Positions 22,801 to 34,380 of a stretch of DNA of 64,000 bases are shown piece by piece. The position numbers and the translations under genes are program-made. Numbering within the stretch: position 1 is the first letter of the stretch; the number at the start of each line of letters is the position of its first letter. Where the stretch lies: the NCBI GenBank assembly GCA_039720395.1, contig CM077831.1, positions 31,783,695-31,847,694 of the forward strand, given 5' to 3'. The stretch is from Liquidambar formosana. Lineage: Eukaryota; Streptophyta; Magnoliopsida; Saxifragales; Altingiaceae. The notes below the pieces were generated by a model. The model did no database searches and was not told the DNA's origin. It was given only the letters and a program-made list of their open reading frames with translations.

Positions 22801-25780
22801 TATAGAGAAAAATAATCACACAAACTACAGTACACAGAGAGAGAGAGAGTATAAAGATGGTTTGTTCTCTAGTTTTTTGGAATTTTATGGGGGCTCTAAA
22901 GTCACATGACACCTCTCATTCATTTGGGCAACTTCTCCTCCAATGAGACCCATGTACTCCCCCACTCTCATTGTGGGGCGCGTGGAAGTACCTTCCAGTT
23001 ACGACAAGGAAAGGTCTGGGCCCACGTTGAAGCCCATTGGGCCATTGGTTCGTCTGAGTACTACGAGCGTTCCTCTCAAGCGTAATTATTTAACTCTACA
23101 TTTAATAAACGTGGAGTCTTAGTTGGACTGTCGGAGTGTTCATAGTTCATACATATATATGCCCCTGTCGTGTCATCTAGATCACTAGATTACATTAGAA
23201 GATCTTCATAGTATTATATTTACTCGTATACTTATTATTTTTATATTAATTATTTATGTGAACAATAACCTGATAATTTGGATTCGGATTTGGTGCCGTT
23301 GGTTACTTTTATTACATGGTACACTAAAAGTAAAATCGATAACACGTGGGTAAGGAGAATAAATAGAGGACTATTAGGTATTGAGCGTCAAATGCATCTC
23401 TCAAATTTCAGCCTTCCATTTCTCCTCCTTGCCATGTCTCATCGATCCTACGTTTACTATACTATGCAATAACTGCACCAAATCCAAATCCTGATAATTT
23501 AGTGGCAATCTTCTTATTCTTAAATTGGTAAAATTCAAAAACTCCTGTCTCCACTCTGAGCAAAACACAATGTGGCAATAAAGAAAAGTCTCGATTCAGG
23601 TTCGAATTCGGGTTTAATCAATACGACTGAGTCCTATAGTTTGTCTATATGTATATACGTGTGTGCAACTGTGCATGCCTGCTTTGATAGTGCTTTTCTT
23701 TTCTAGCCTTGCTCTTAGCTTTTTGCATCCATCGAAATATGTGAAAAATGTATAATACATAAAATTGAATTCTAAAATGTTAACAATAGAGAGCTAATAA
23801 GATCATGAGCTAGCCGTTGTAACTTAGTAGTATTTTCGCCCTTTAACTAGACAAAGCACTTGGATTCAAATTTTTAAACTTTGGAATGAGGAGTTTGAGA
23901 GTAGTAGCTCAAAGCTCTCTCTAAAGTCTTTGTAAGGAAGAGAGCAGAAGTATTGTGACTTCAAAAGAAACTAATTAGGCTAAAACAATGTGTAACACTC
24001 TCAATTTCTCTATCTTAACCCCCCTCAAGGACTTTTGAGTGTTGCTACTTAATTGTCAAATTAATGCACATGTTGCACTCATTTCCCTCTACTGTGAGGT
24101 CATGTGGTATTATCCGTCCCTCTAATAAGTGTTGGGCCCTAGATAATATAGGTCTCACACTCTTATTAGGGGGCAAGTAATGCAGGATGACCTACACAAT
24201 AAGTCATCTAACTTTGTCGAAACAATAAATAACTAAAGATTAACAAATCTCTTTAGAGGTAGAATGACTAAGACTTTGATGAGCCCGATTTTTCAAACCC
24301 CAAGAAAACTTCTTAAATGTCATGGAATTGACAATATTAGGTTTAGCCTTTTAAAAAGAGTATTATTTTCCAAGGAATTAAAAAATTCACACCCCTTGTG
24401 TCTAGGTGAAATGAAGACAGTACATTAGAACTAAGGGATGAAAATAGTAATTTTGTTAAAAAAAAAAAAAAAAAAACCAAGGGCATGGATTCATGGATCA
24501 AAGAGATCAACTTTATCTTTTATTTTCATGATATTACTTTATAATTTTCCAAGTAAAACTTGCTATAAATGAGGGTAATATTAATTTTTCTCATGAATAA
24601 TGACAACCTAATAACTTTCTTGGCCTTCCGGCTAAAGTCAAGTGGATATATAATAACCTAATTGGCTAAATTATTATACATATACTCATAGTACCTTGCT
24701 CTGGTTGATATGTGTCCATCAGTTGGACGAGGGTTTGGTATTAGCTATACAGCTTTTGTGTAGAACATGGCAAAAAAGAAAAAAAAAAAGAAAAAATTGA
24801 ATGTTAGAGCAAGCACGTGAAAGAGAGAAAAGCCCCTGACCCTTGGGGCCACGAATCTCTCTCCAAGTCTCCCCTCACACCCCACCTTGAGTCACTTCTC
24901 ATTTCTCTCAAAGGTCCATTCAATTCATCTCACCCCCATTCCTACTAAAGAGACCTTGCATGCGTGTGTGAAAGTTCTCTTTTTCAAAGCACCCTCTCTC
25001 TCTCTCTCTCTCTCATATTGGTGAGTGTTATTGGATTTGGAAAGCACTTTCTTTAAGTACCACACATAAGTGTTTTTTGGATTTGGAAAGCATTCACTCT
25101 TAACCATCTAACAAACCTTTAAAGTGCGGTTGGGTTTGTGCCTAGTAATTGCCCTTTTCAACTAGTATTATTGCACCCACAAGGAATCATTTTCTATAAC
25201 TGGCTTTCCCAAAATAAAATAAAATAAAAGGATCACTTAGTGCTCCTTAATTTTGGTTTTTCAGACCATTGATATACAGAAATAAATTAATCTCATTTTA
25301 ATTTTTCAGGACTATAAATACACATCCGAGACGTCTTTTTTTTTTTTCTTTTTCTTGGGTGCAAAAATATTCAAAACTTTGTTAATTTATTAGTTGCTTT
25401 CAAATCAATAAATGTACGTACCAATATGCAGAGATGCGGCATTTTATACCTACAAGTTTTATTACCAATCAAGTAGTAATGTCATCTCATGTGATACTAG
25501 TGTGACTACATGATAAAGAGGAAATGATTCATGATGAGTGCAAGGGAAATAATTTCAATCAAATTATTAATTAGTTTCCATATTATACCATAGAACAAGG
25601 ACAATATTTTATCTCCCATGCACCTGATTTTTGGCACTGGCCAATATGGCTTGGTTAAGGACTCGAGGCAATAGGAAAAAGCTAGAAAAGCATTTTTCCA
25701 AAGTGATCGAAGTACTTTAATTTCTGCTTGATCGGACATCTAATGGAAGGAATTTACTAGGATAGGAAAGCCCTCCACAT
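22801..25780. other. Intergenic, no gene seen
   Basis: AT-rich spacer upstream of LRP1. A CT-rich block with CACGTG (about 24810-25020) and a repeated TTTGGATTTGGAAAGCA (about 25033 and 25078) are the only structured pieces. No protein-like frames. Confidence 0.5.
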
Positions 25781-26330
25781 TGTTAAAAAATACCACATTC
25801 CACATCGATTAAATATTAAGTTAAACATGTCTTCATATACCTGTTTTGGGCCTCCACTTATAAGCTTAGGCTTTTAAGTTGGAAACTTAACATAATATCA
25901 AAGCCTGTCGTTTTTAAGTTTGAGGAGGTGTATTAAGGGAATTCCTTATCAACCCAAAATCAATGGAGATGATAAAGATTCTTGTCAACACAAAATCAGT
26001 AGAGAAGATGGAGATGATAAAGATTCTTGTCGACACAAAATCAGCAGAGAAAATGGAGATACGCCAACTGTGCATTGACTTGAGAAGATGATGTGCATAA
26101 ATCTCTCCACCAATTATTCTTATGTATTTTTAATTATTTCTTATTGAGGTTTGGTTCCTTAATTATAAGGAACAGATCCCACGAATTCATCATTTCCTTG
26201 TAAAAAAATGCTACTCAATTCTTGTATAAATATATGATATGTCAATACACAAAGATCATTCAGAATTGAAGAATTGGAGGTCATTTCATTCAAGAGTGTG
26301 CTAGAATTCTTTACACATGATCTTTTTTGA
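25781..26330 (+). mobile_element. Possible LTR-retroelement remnant with 45-bp tandem repeats
   Basis: A 112-bp piece, 25781-25892, begins TGTTA and ends TTAACA. It is followed by TAATATCAAAGCCTG, which resembles an initiator-Met primer-binding site (TGGTATCAGAGCC), as in short-LTR elements. Downstream, about 2.6 copies of a 45-bp unit (GGAGATGATAAAGATTCTTG onward) start at 25965, 26010 and 26055. The rest to about 26330 is AT-rich and LTR-like, ending near TTTACA. No gag or pol is visible and no second LTR was matched, so the class is tentative. Confidence 0.35.
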
Positions 26331-27395
26331 CATGGAGATAGAATAAATATATTAGTGCTCATAAAATATATTTGGTTGGTTATTAAAATAATAATTATAG
26401 TAGAAATAAACATTTGTTGATCAAGAGGGTGTATAGTGGAACGTAATTAATTTCATCTGCATATTACCCAAAAAAACTCTTCTACGGGAGAAGCACATGT
26501 TGAAGAATGAATGTCGGATGACTAAAACCTTGAAACAAAAATTTTGGATTATAAATAAATGTTATTGATGAATTATATATACTTTTGCCTTGTATTTGTA
26601 ACCTAGCTGGTAGCTTATATATAGTCGATTACTCAATTTTATTGATTTTATTGATAGGCTTAATTATGACAATGGACCCATGATAGGTTTAAAATGGGAG
26701 AACATGATCATAACGTAAACATGGGGTGGAGATAATCTAGTCGTAATCAAACCTATAACTATAAATCATAATCAAATCAAACCAAATCAATCTAATATTG
26801 AATCTAAGATGCACCAATGATGATATGATACATTTCGAAGGTGATGGCTAGCCTTCTAGTAAGAGTTTCTCCAAGAGCTCTCCATTTTTTTTCTCTAATT
26901 GGAGACCCTAAAGTTCATTTAATTGGTTAATGAGCCTGAAGGATCTCAGAGGGTAGCTATAATAGGAAACTCCCTTATAGTGAAGATTCTAAGACGGTTC
27001 TTCATTTTTTGGTTAAATTATAGAAAATCCCATTAGAGTTTATCCCTTCTTCACATAATCCTCAAAGGAAAAATCTTTGTAGTATCCCCCGAATCACATT
27101 GAACGTTTAATAAAATAACCAAAATTTATAGATATAACATAATCCATTAAAAAATACGTGACCTAACAATTCCAACTCTCAAAACACAAGCAAGAATTCC
27201 CGACACTTAAAGAAATCTTGCTATCTATCCAAATGGTCCAATGTGTTTTGGAGGAACAGTGCAACGATTTTTTATTTAAGAGGGTTACAGTGAAAATTGC
27301 TAAATTTTAGGGATTTTTCTTTAATTCATGCTTATTTTTTCCCTAATAGGCTTCATCCCTGATAAAGTCTAGAGGAGCTAAGATGGCTGGATGAT

Positions 27396-27600
27396 TTTTT
27401 TTTTTTTTTTTTTAAGCCAAGCAACGAGATGTTTGAATTGTCAGAGTCCGACTAATCCTCACTCCCCACGTAGGGTTACCGTCCCATAAGGTCGTTTAAT
27501 GTCCAAACTAATAACCCTAACTGGTGGGTGGATAAATGTTGAGAGCCACAAGAGGGCTCCTACTTTAGAGAGCCTAATAAAAATGCTGTTGGATATGTTA
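27396..27600 (-). mobile_element. SINE/LINE-like short retroelement tail (minus strand)
   Basis: On the minus strand the sequence ends AACATCTCGTTGCTTGGCTT followed by a long A run (T run at about 27396-27413). Just before it is GAGGATTAGTCGGACTC, which shares GGATTAGTC with the SINE at 3375-3557. No clear box A or box B was found, so the 5' limit is uncertain. Confidence 0.35.
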
Positions 27601-27689
27601 GCTAAAAAAAAAAGAAAAAAACTAAGATGAAGAGTTTTTAAGGGTAATTTTACGAAACGCCCACAAAAATTTTACGGTACTATACCTAC

Positions 27690-27880
27690 TTATTATTTGA
27701 AGTGATCTGTTCACCATTTGAAGTAGCTTAATTACTATTTGAAATGGTCTACAATGACTTACTTCTTATCATTTAAAGTGATTGATTTACTTTTTTAAGT
27801 GACTTATTCATCATTTAAAATTATCAATATACTATTTAAAGTAACCTTATGGGTATAGTTACCATTTAAAGTAAAGTTAT
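27690..27880 (+). repeat. Degenerate minisatellite, unit about 24 bp
   Basis: Recurring CACCATTTGAAGTAG, TACTATTTGAAATGG, ATCATTTAAAGTGAT and TACTATTTAAAGTAA phrases are spaced roughly 20-27 bp apart. Copies are too diverged for a firm unit. It recalls the larger array at 41230-41720. Confidence 0.5.
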
Positions 27881-29782
27881 GATATGGTGCCCAATGTTTT
27901 TTTTGCTAGGGTGTCGTAGAGTTAGCCATGTCGTAAAGTTATGACATGGTAGCCAATGAGTTGTACTGGAGACTAGAGTCAAAACCATATTGTAGGGTGG
28001 GGTTTTTAATGTAACATTTTTCTTTAGTTTCTTACATTTCACTTTTGTTCGTAAATTTCCTGTCAGCCAAAAGGAGTCTAGGTGTTTAGAGGAGGGCTAC
28101 CATCCTATGTAGCCCCTGGCCCAAACTAGACTTTCCATGCGGAGAGAAAAAAAGGAAAATTATAATAGGCACCTATTGTATTTAAAAAACATCCTCTCTT
28201 TTATTAATCTCCTTTTTTTTTGGGCTAACTAATCTCCTCCCAACACATTAGGTGATTTACATAAATTTAATGAGTTTGCTTTGGAAATTATGGTACCCAA
28301 AAGTCATAAGTTGTTGAACTGCAATAATGGATGCTGGTGAAGAATTATTGAAGAAGACGAGTTTCAATTTTGATTAATGAGACCATCTAATAATTTCAAA
28401 TCTTCGCTATGGTTAAAATTCTAGAAACTCCCCACTATTTTTGTCCTGCTGTCTTCATTCCTTTATAATTCATGAGCCACAATGATTCATCTCATCATCG
28501 GCATCTTTGATCTTCCATCTTCTTCTTTTCTTTTCTTGAGTTGTTGCCTTAATGAGACATTTGATTCCTTGGTTTTTTTTTTTTTTTATGGCCATACATC
28601 AAGGAAAACAAGCAAGGGGTAGTGGGCGGTTTAAAGATGATTCCGTGCAGCTAGCTAGCTTGGGAAAAAGCATTTAGGCACTTAATTATAGAATCCTGAC
28701 TTCTTTTTGCACCCAAGAGCATCCTCTTTCTTGTATTACCCTCTTTTTTTTTTTCCTTTTTTTTTTTTTATTTTAATGGAGAGGTATTAGAAGTATTGGG
28801 GAATGCAGACAAAATTACTCTCTTAAAGACGGTTCGCATCATTAAAGACAAATTCCGATATAATAGCTTCCTCTCCTATACACCGCTTCTAAGCTACAAC
28901 AACCCACCTAAGCTTTTATAGATCCAAATACCAATCTCCTTCTAAATAATAAAGAGCACTTTCCTTGGCATGGCTTGCGCGAAGCCAATCTCTACTCTTA
29001 CTTGTCGACATTTAAAAGAAAAGGATCCTATTCCCTTTAGGCCCCTCACTTAGATCTGCAAAGACTTGAGATCTTTCCTCCCTTTCACATGCAATTGTTG
29101 CTTTCATTCATACGTGGGTGCAGCAATCTGAGATTTAACCCTCTCCACTCAACCCAACAATATCTCAACGGATCATGTGACCTTTTTCAGTCATTTTGCC
29201 ATACAAGACATCAAGTTGACAACGACTAGACTAATTCTAAAACATGAGTCCAAAAATACAATTAAGTTAATATTTTGGTTACGGGTGGAGGACTCTCCCT
29301 GTGTGTGGCTATGTATAGGGAACCTAGCCATAACACCACAATTGTCTTGTATGTACCTTAGCCTTTTCAAAATTTGTCCAAAAATGAAACTTTTCTTTTT
29401 CTTGGTCAGCCCTTTAGGCTTACGTAAAATTCCGTGATAAACTAACCCAAAGTATAACTGTCAATTGAATAATAATTCTCTATATATATAAATGGAGCCC
29501 AGGATCTAGTCCTGTAAAATATGTTCAATCTTCCATTGAGTTTCAAAAAGATTAGGTTTGTCTTGGGATCATTTGGTTCCATATAAATGTCATATCAGCA
29601 TTAAGGAGAAAATTAGTATCCATCATATGATGGTTATTTAGGTCTTTGAATCCTTTGGATTTTTTTTTTTGTTTTTTGGGAGTTTTGCTAGACCAGATTT
29701 GATTTATCTATAATTTTTATAAATAAAAAAATTAATGCCCCCCCGCAAGACGTATTTTTATTTTATTTTTTCTAATATTTAG

Positions 29783-29804
29783 AGTTTAGGGTTTAGGGTT
29801 TAGG
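29783..29804 (+). repeat. Short interstitial telomere-type repeat
   Basis: About three consecutive plant telomere units (TTTAGGG) in the phrase GTTTAGGGTTTAGGGTTTAG. It is too short to suggest a chromosome end and probably a chance or repair-derived telobox tract. Confidence 0.6.
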
Positions 29805-30365
29805 CTAAAATTATTTTCTTAAAGAAACAAGTTCAAAGTATCATGCATTTCATGCATTCATGCTGGAAGAGTAAATGATTTTGAAGTGTAAATTTTTTAT
29901 ATTAAAAAAGAAATGATGCTGTTTTTCAGCAAAGTAAGACTCCTCAAATTGTCCCCCAACTAGCTAATGAAACTCCATTGACAATATCAATGGCTGGGTT
30001 AGGAATTCACTTGAATAAGGCCCTTTTATCCTAATTAGATAATTTATATATACATTGGCTGACAAGGGTCTCCAAATTTTTGGTCTAAAATATCCTTAAA
30101 CATTGATAGGGCCATTACCTAATCCATATCAATTAATATTTAATATAAACCTAATTAATGGCTAGCTTGAAGAGCCCTCACTTGAGCTTATAAATATACT
30201 AAATTAGTTGATTGCAATATTTTGACGTAGTTTTTGCATTCTAATTAACATTAACAACAAAATAGTAATTTTCTTTTCTTTTTTTTTGATAAGAAATAGT
30301 AATTTTCAGAAACATAAATATTCATTGATAATATTTTTATAAAAAATTTAAGACTTTTACGGGTT

Positions 30366-31010
30366 TTTTTGATAAGCAAGATTTATATATTAAAGTGCAA
30401 AAAATGGGCCAACTCCGATCTCTTCGTTCTAAAAAATGATCGAATGAGACAAATCAGATATTAGGATTGGACCAAACCTGTTACAATGAGTTACCCATTG
30501 CGCCAGTTTATAGGCAACTTGATTGGTCCTTCTAGGCACAGAGCAAATAATACAAAAATCAAAATTACAAAATAAGATTCTAACATCAGCAACAATAGAA
30601 GCTATAATCCAGGGGGGGGAATACTTTTTCATTGGCAATAGGATCCAACACAGTAGTGGCATCACCTTTCTAGAATGATGCACTTGTAATAAGAAGAACA
30701 AGCATTAGAGACAACAAAACAGGCTGCTTTGGCCTCCGCAACCATCGGCTCTCATGGTCCCTCTTTAGCAGTCCAAGCAAAAAGGAAGTTTTCAGGAAAC
30801 TCTCTAGCAACCACACTTAAAGACAAAGAGAGATTTTCAGATGGCCACATCACAACTGAACTTGACCCAGCCTTGTGGGGTGGATGCCAAGCTTGCAAAG
30901 GAGAGGCACAAGTGGGCCGGGGGCAACCTTGGCTAGAAGCAGGGTGTTCAAGTGGGGATATCTCAATAATTTGAAGAAGCTCCCTGGGAGCAGGCACCAC
31001 CTTGAAATAA
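30366..31010 (-). pseudogene. LINE 3'-end remnant with RNase H-like domain
   Basis: On the minus strand two adjoining frames carry the plant retroelement RNase H-like (RVT_3) pattern. The first has VVAREFPENFLFAWTAKEG (about 30760-30820); after a frameshift it continues with the AEAKAACFV-like part and a C-terminal part SVPRRTNQVAYKLAQWV (about 30490-30540). It ends CTTATCAAAAAAA at 30366-30376, the usual tail of plant LINEs. Frameshifts and the missing reverse transcriptase show it is dead and 5'-truncated. Confidence 0.6.
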
Positions 31011-31377
31011 AATAGATGTTGCTATTGATACTTCATTCTTAATTACATCCTACATTCAGCTCTGTGAGTGTATGAAAAATTGTAAAATAATATGGTAAAA
31101 AGTGCATAAAATTAAAAAATAACACCAATAAGACCAATAATGATTAGGTATGGATCATTCCAAACATCTCAAATGGCATTGCACGACTCCCAACCAGTGC
31201 GATATATCCCAAATAATTCACACTAATCATCTTCCCCCAATAAAACTACCAATGAAATAAATTAAAAAAATAACAATTAATCTTAGCTATAAGGAGCTGC
31301 CAGTCTCAAGGCAAGATAAAAATTCTAAATATTAATTAAAATTTTATTATGGAGTACCTCTTTGATATAAGTCTCAT

Positions 31378-32005
31378 GCTATGTTTGGTAAGGAGGACGA
31401 AAAAGTGGAAGGAAATAAATACTTTCCATCCCTTGGGAAGGAAAGTCTTTTTTTCCTTCCTGTGTGCTTGGTAAAATGGATAGAATGATAATTTCTTCCT
31501 TCTTCTTTTCCTTCCTTTGTGTTTGATAGGATGGATGGATAGATATTAAAAAGTATGATTTTACATTTTTACCGTCATATGTAAAACATGTTATAAAAAT
31601 GTGAGGATAATATGATCATTTTAACAAAAACCATTCTTTCCCTCTACCTTTTCCCCCAAAATTGGGGGATGAGAAAAATGTGATTTGAGGGAATTCACTC
31701 TCCCCCCTCCCCTTTCCATCCTCCCACTAATCTCTCATACGAAACAATAGGGTCAGGAACCATTAGTGTAATCCTCATATGTAAAACATGTTATGAAAAT
31801 GTGAGAGCAATATAAGTCATTTTAACAAAAACCATTCTTTCCCTCCACCTTCTCCCCAAAGTTGGAGGATGAGAAAAATGTGATTTGAGGGAATTCACTC
31901 TCCCCCCTCCCCTTTCCCTTCTACCAATCACACCCCTTAACCCCTTTTCTTTTACTTTTCCTTCCTCCCCTTTCCATCATCCCACTAATCTCTCATACCA
32001 AACAA
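31378..32005. mobile_element. MITE-like element with an internal 200-bp tandem duplication
   Basis: The region opens GCTATGTTTGGTAAGGAGGA and closes with an inverted, imperfect counterpart (CATACCAAACAAATCCTCC). Inside, 31576-31775 is repeated at 31776-31975 with exact 200-bp spacing at both checked anchors (CATATGTAAAACATGTTAT and GAATTCACTCTCCCCCCTCC). There is no coding content. The termini suggest a foldback DNA element that expanded internally; no target duplication was identified. Confidence 0.5.
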
Positions 32006-34154
32006 ATCCTCCATGTTTGGAAGAAAAATGATAAAATGATGTGTTAATTTACATTGGATTTTCTTAACATATGTCTTTAAGGACACATATTAAATTGCAA
32101 TCAACAATTTAATTATTACATAAAAAAATATATATATATTTTCACAGTTTTTCTAGTATATTTATATTTTTTCAAACAACTTTTATCATTTACGTTGCAT
32201 TTTTATTATTTTCAATGCAAAAATTGCGGTGAGATCAATGAAATGATGTGTTGAATCGTTTTCTTTATGGGTACATACTAAACACAAAACTCTAGGGCAA
32301 GAATTATGACTGTGACCAAACTAGCCCAGATGTTGACACAGAAAAAGAAGGGGGAGGGGTGCCACTGCCAGCTTGCCTATCACTCTCTTGGCAGTCACAT
32401 CACACGTTAAGTCCAAAATGTCAACAACATCTAATCACCGTTCAATCTCTGTTCATCGTTGACCGTCCAACAGTTCCCCAGGACAAAGAAAGAGAGATTC
32501 TAGACTGGTTATTTCAATTTCCTCGATTTTTTTTAATTTTCTTTTTTGGGTTTTGGAAATCGTAGATTGGATGGGTTACGGAAAAATAATTTTAATTAAT
32601 AGTTATTTATGAAAAAATTAATAATAATTTATATTAAATTGTAATTATTTTTTCAGTAATCTGACCAATCCGTAATTCCCTTAATTTTAGAGAAATAATT
32701 CCCCCTTTTCTTTTTTTTTTGTTTATTAAATACTCGTAGTAAGAAAATTAGTCAGGTTAAAGGATGCCATGTTTTCATTAATAAAAATAAAAATAAAATG
32801 ATAATATTCTACCTCTCTTTTTATATCTCTATTTCTTTTTTATGTTTTCAATTCTAGTGTAAATGGTCATCGTATTTGTTTTATTTTCTTACTTTTTCTT
32901 TTTAAATAGAAGTAGTAAACGTGAAAACGTGTTTAATAAAATTGATTTCGTTGGTAATTTTTTAGATGTAATAAAAAACTCTATCAAATCATTATTGCTC
33001 AAACAAAAGCTTAGGACAAATACAATTTTTTTCGATCGTAAATTTTTCGAGTTAAGGTTAAACTGGTCTAAAAGATAAAAATGATTTTTAAAAGCAAATT
33101 TTCATTACTTTTGCTTAAAATCAAATATTCTGTTTTTTGCTTTCTAAAAACCCTTTTTATTTCGTCTAACCAAACAGTGTTTTTGGTTTTTATAACTTTT
33201 TGCTTTCAAAAGTAAAAAGATTTTAAAATAAGTGCAATCAAACGGTGCCATTATCTTTTCTTTGTTCTCTCTAAGTTTTTGATTTTTTTTTAAATTTATT
33301 TATATATATAAGTCAAATTCTATATTATTTCACTTTTTGGTTTGTTGTACATCAAAATTACAAATATTAAATTTGTTAGTAAACATCAAAGATAGAAAAA
33401 GTAGGAAATGATAAAAGGTAGAATTGGTTATGGATGCACAAACTGCCACACAGAAGCAAACAACAGTGAATTATTCTGTCTCTCTCTCCCTCAATATATT
33501 TATATGTGTATGAGGATCCTAGCCCCTGAAGTTTAGGCCTTATTCAAGGATTAAAAATGAAGATTATATGTTAGAGGATCCTAGACCCTAATAAGTTAGG
33601 CTTAGTCCTTATTATTATTATTTTTGTTAGGCTTATTCCTTCATCTTTTTTATTTATTTATTTCTCGCTGTTAATTTCTTTTTGTATTTTTCTCAAGGTC
33701 CACCACTGCAACATGGCTCTGACAGTTGATATTCTGCGGGCACTAAATTGTGCGAAATTCTCTTCTCCTTTTCTTTTTCCATTCTAGGGAGAGCGCATTT
33801 ATTCATGGCTTGTGCGGTGAAATTATTCTTACCGAGAATTTTCATTTTTTATTTAGTTTTTTGAAGTGATTTTGCTTTGGTTTTTGTCAAATTAATGCAA
33901 CCAAAAAGTTACCAATGGAATGAGGTTGGTTTTGTCTTTTCCCTTTTTGTTATATATAAATTAAGAAGTTCTAAATGCTTTGTATCTTATCATCTCTCTG
34001 GCTACATGCAATATTTTGTCTCTCATGCGCGAGGTAGTTATAGGATAAATTTCATGAAAACGGCTTTGAGCCTTAAGAGGGAATGGTGAGAGTTGAATTC
34101 AAGATCTATTGTTTGGCAAAAGACCCTACGATCACTCGGTCCACCTTTCAAAGA
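32006..34154. other. Intergenic, no gene seen
   Basis: AT-rich spacer. Phrases such as CAAACAGTGTTTTTGG and CAAACGGTGCC near 33175-33250 resemble termini of PIF/Harbinger-like MITEs, but I could not pair them. No gene. Confidence 0.45.
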
Positions 34155-34380
34155 AGGGATGAAGTTGCATATGAAAAAAATGTTAATTTTACGTACATTA
34201 CTCATCAATTCCTAAATTACTTTGATATACATTTGTTGGTTCATTCTTCAATAATTTTACGTTTTGGATGGGATGAGAAAAATGTGAGAAAAATATTAAT
34301 TCTATGTACACTATTTGTCAATTCCTTTATTACTTTGACGTACATTTGTTGGTCCATCCTTCAATAATTTTACATTTTGG
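34155..34380 (+). repeat. Tandem duplication, unit 113 bp
   Basis: Two diverged copies: TTAATTTTACGTACATTACT (34183) pairs with TTAATTCTATGTACACTATT (34296), and TCAATAATTTTAC at 34248 pairs with the same string at 34361. Both anchors give a period of 113 bp. Confidence 0.75.

Larger units (their letters stand above)
26331..30365. other. Intergenic, no gene seen
   Basis: Apart from the SINE-like tail and minisatellite listed separately, this is AT-rich spacer with poly-T runs near 27396, 28572 and 28745. I found no splice-compatible coding segment on either strand. Confidence 0.5.

Noticed and set aside
25781..26330. Complete LTR retrotransposon
   Set aside because: No second matching LTR, no polypurine tract and no gag/pol; kept only as a possible remnant.
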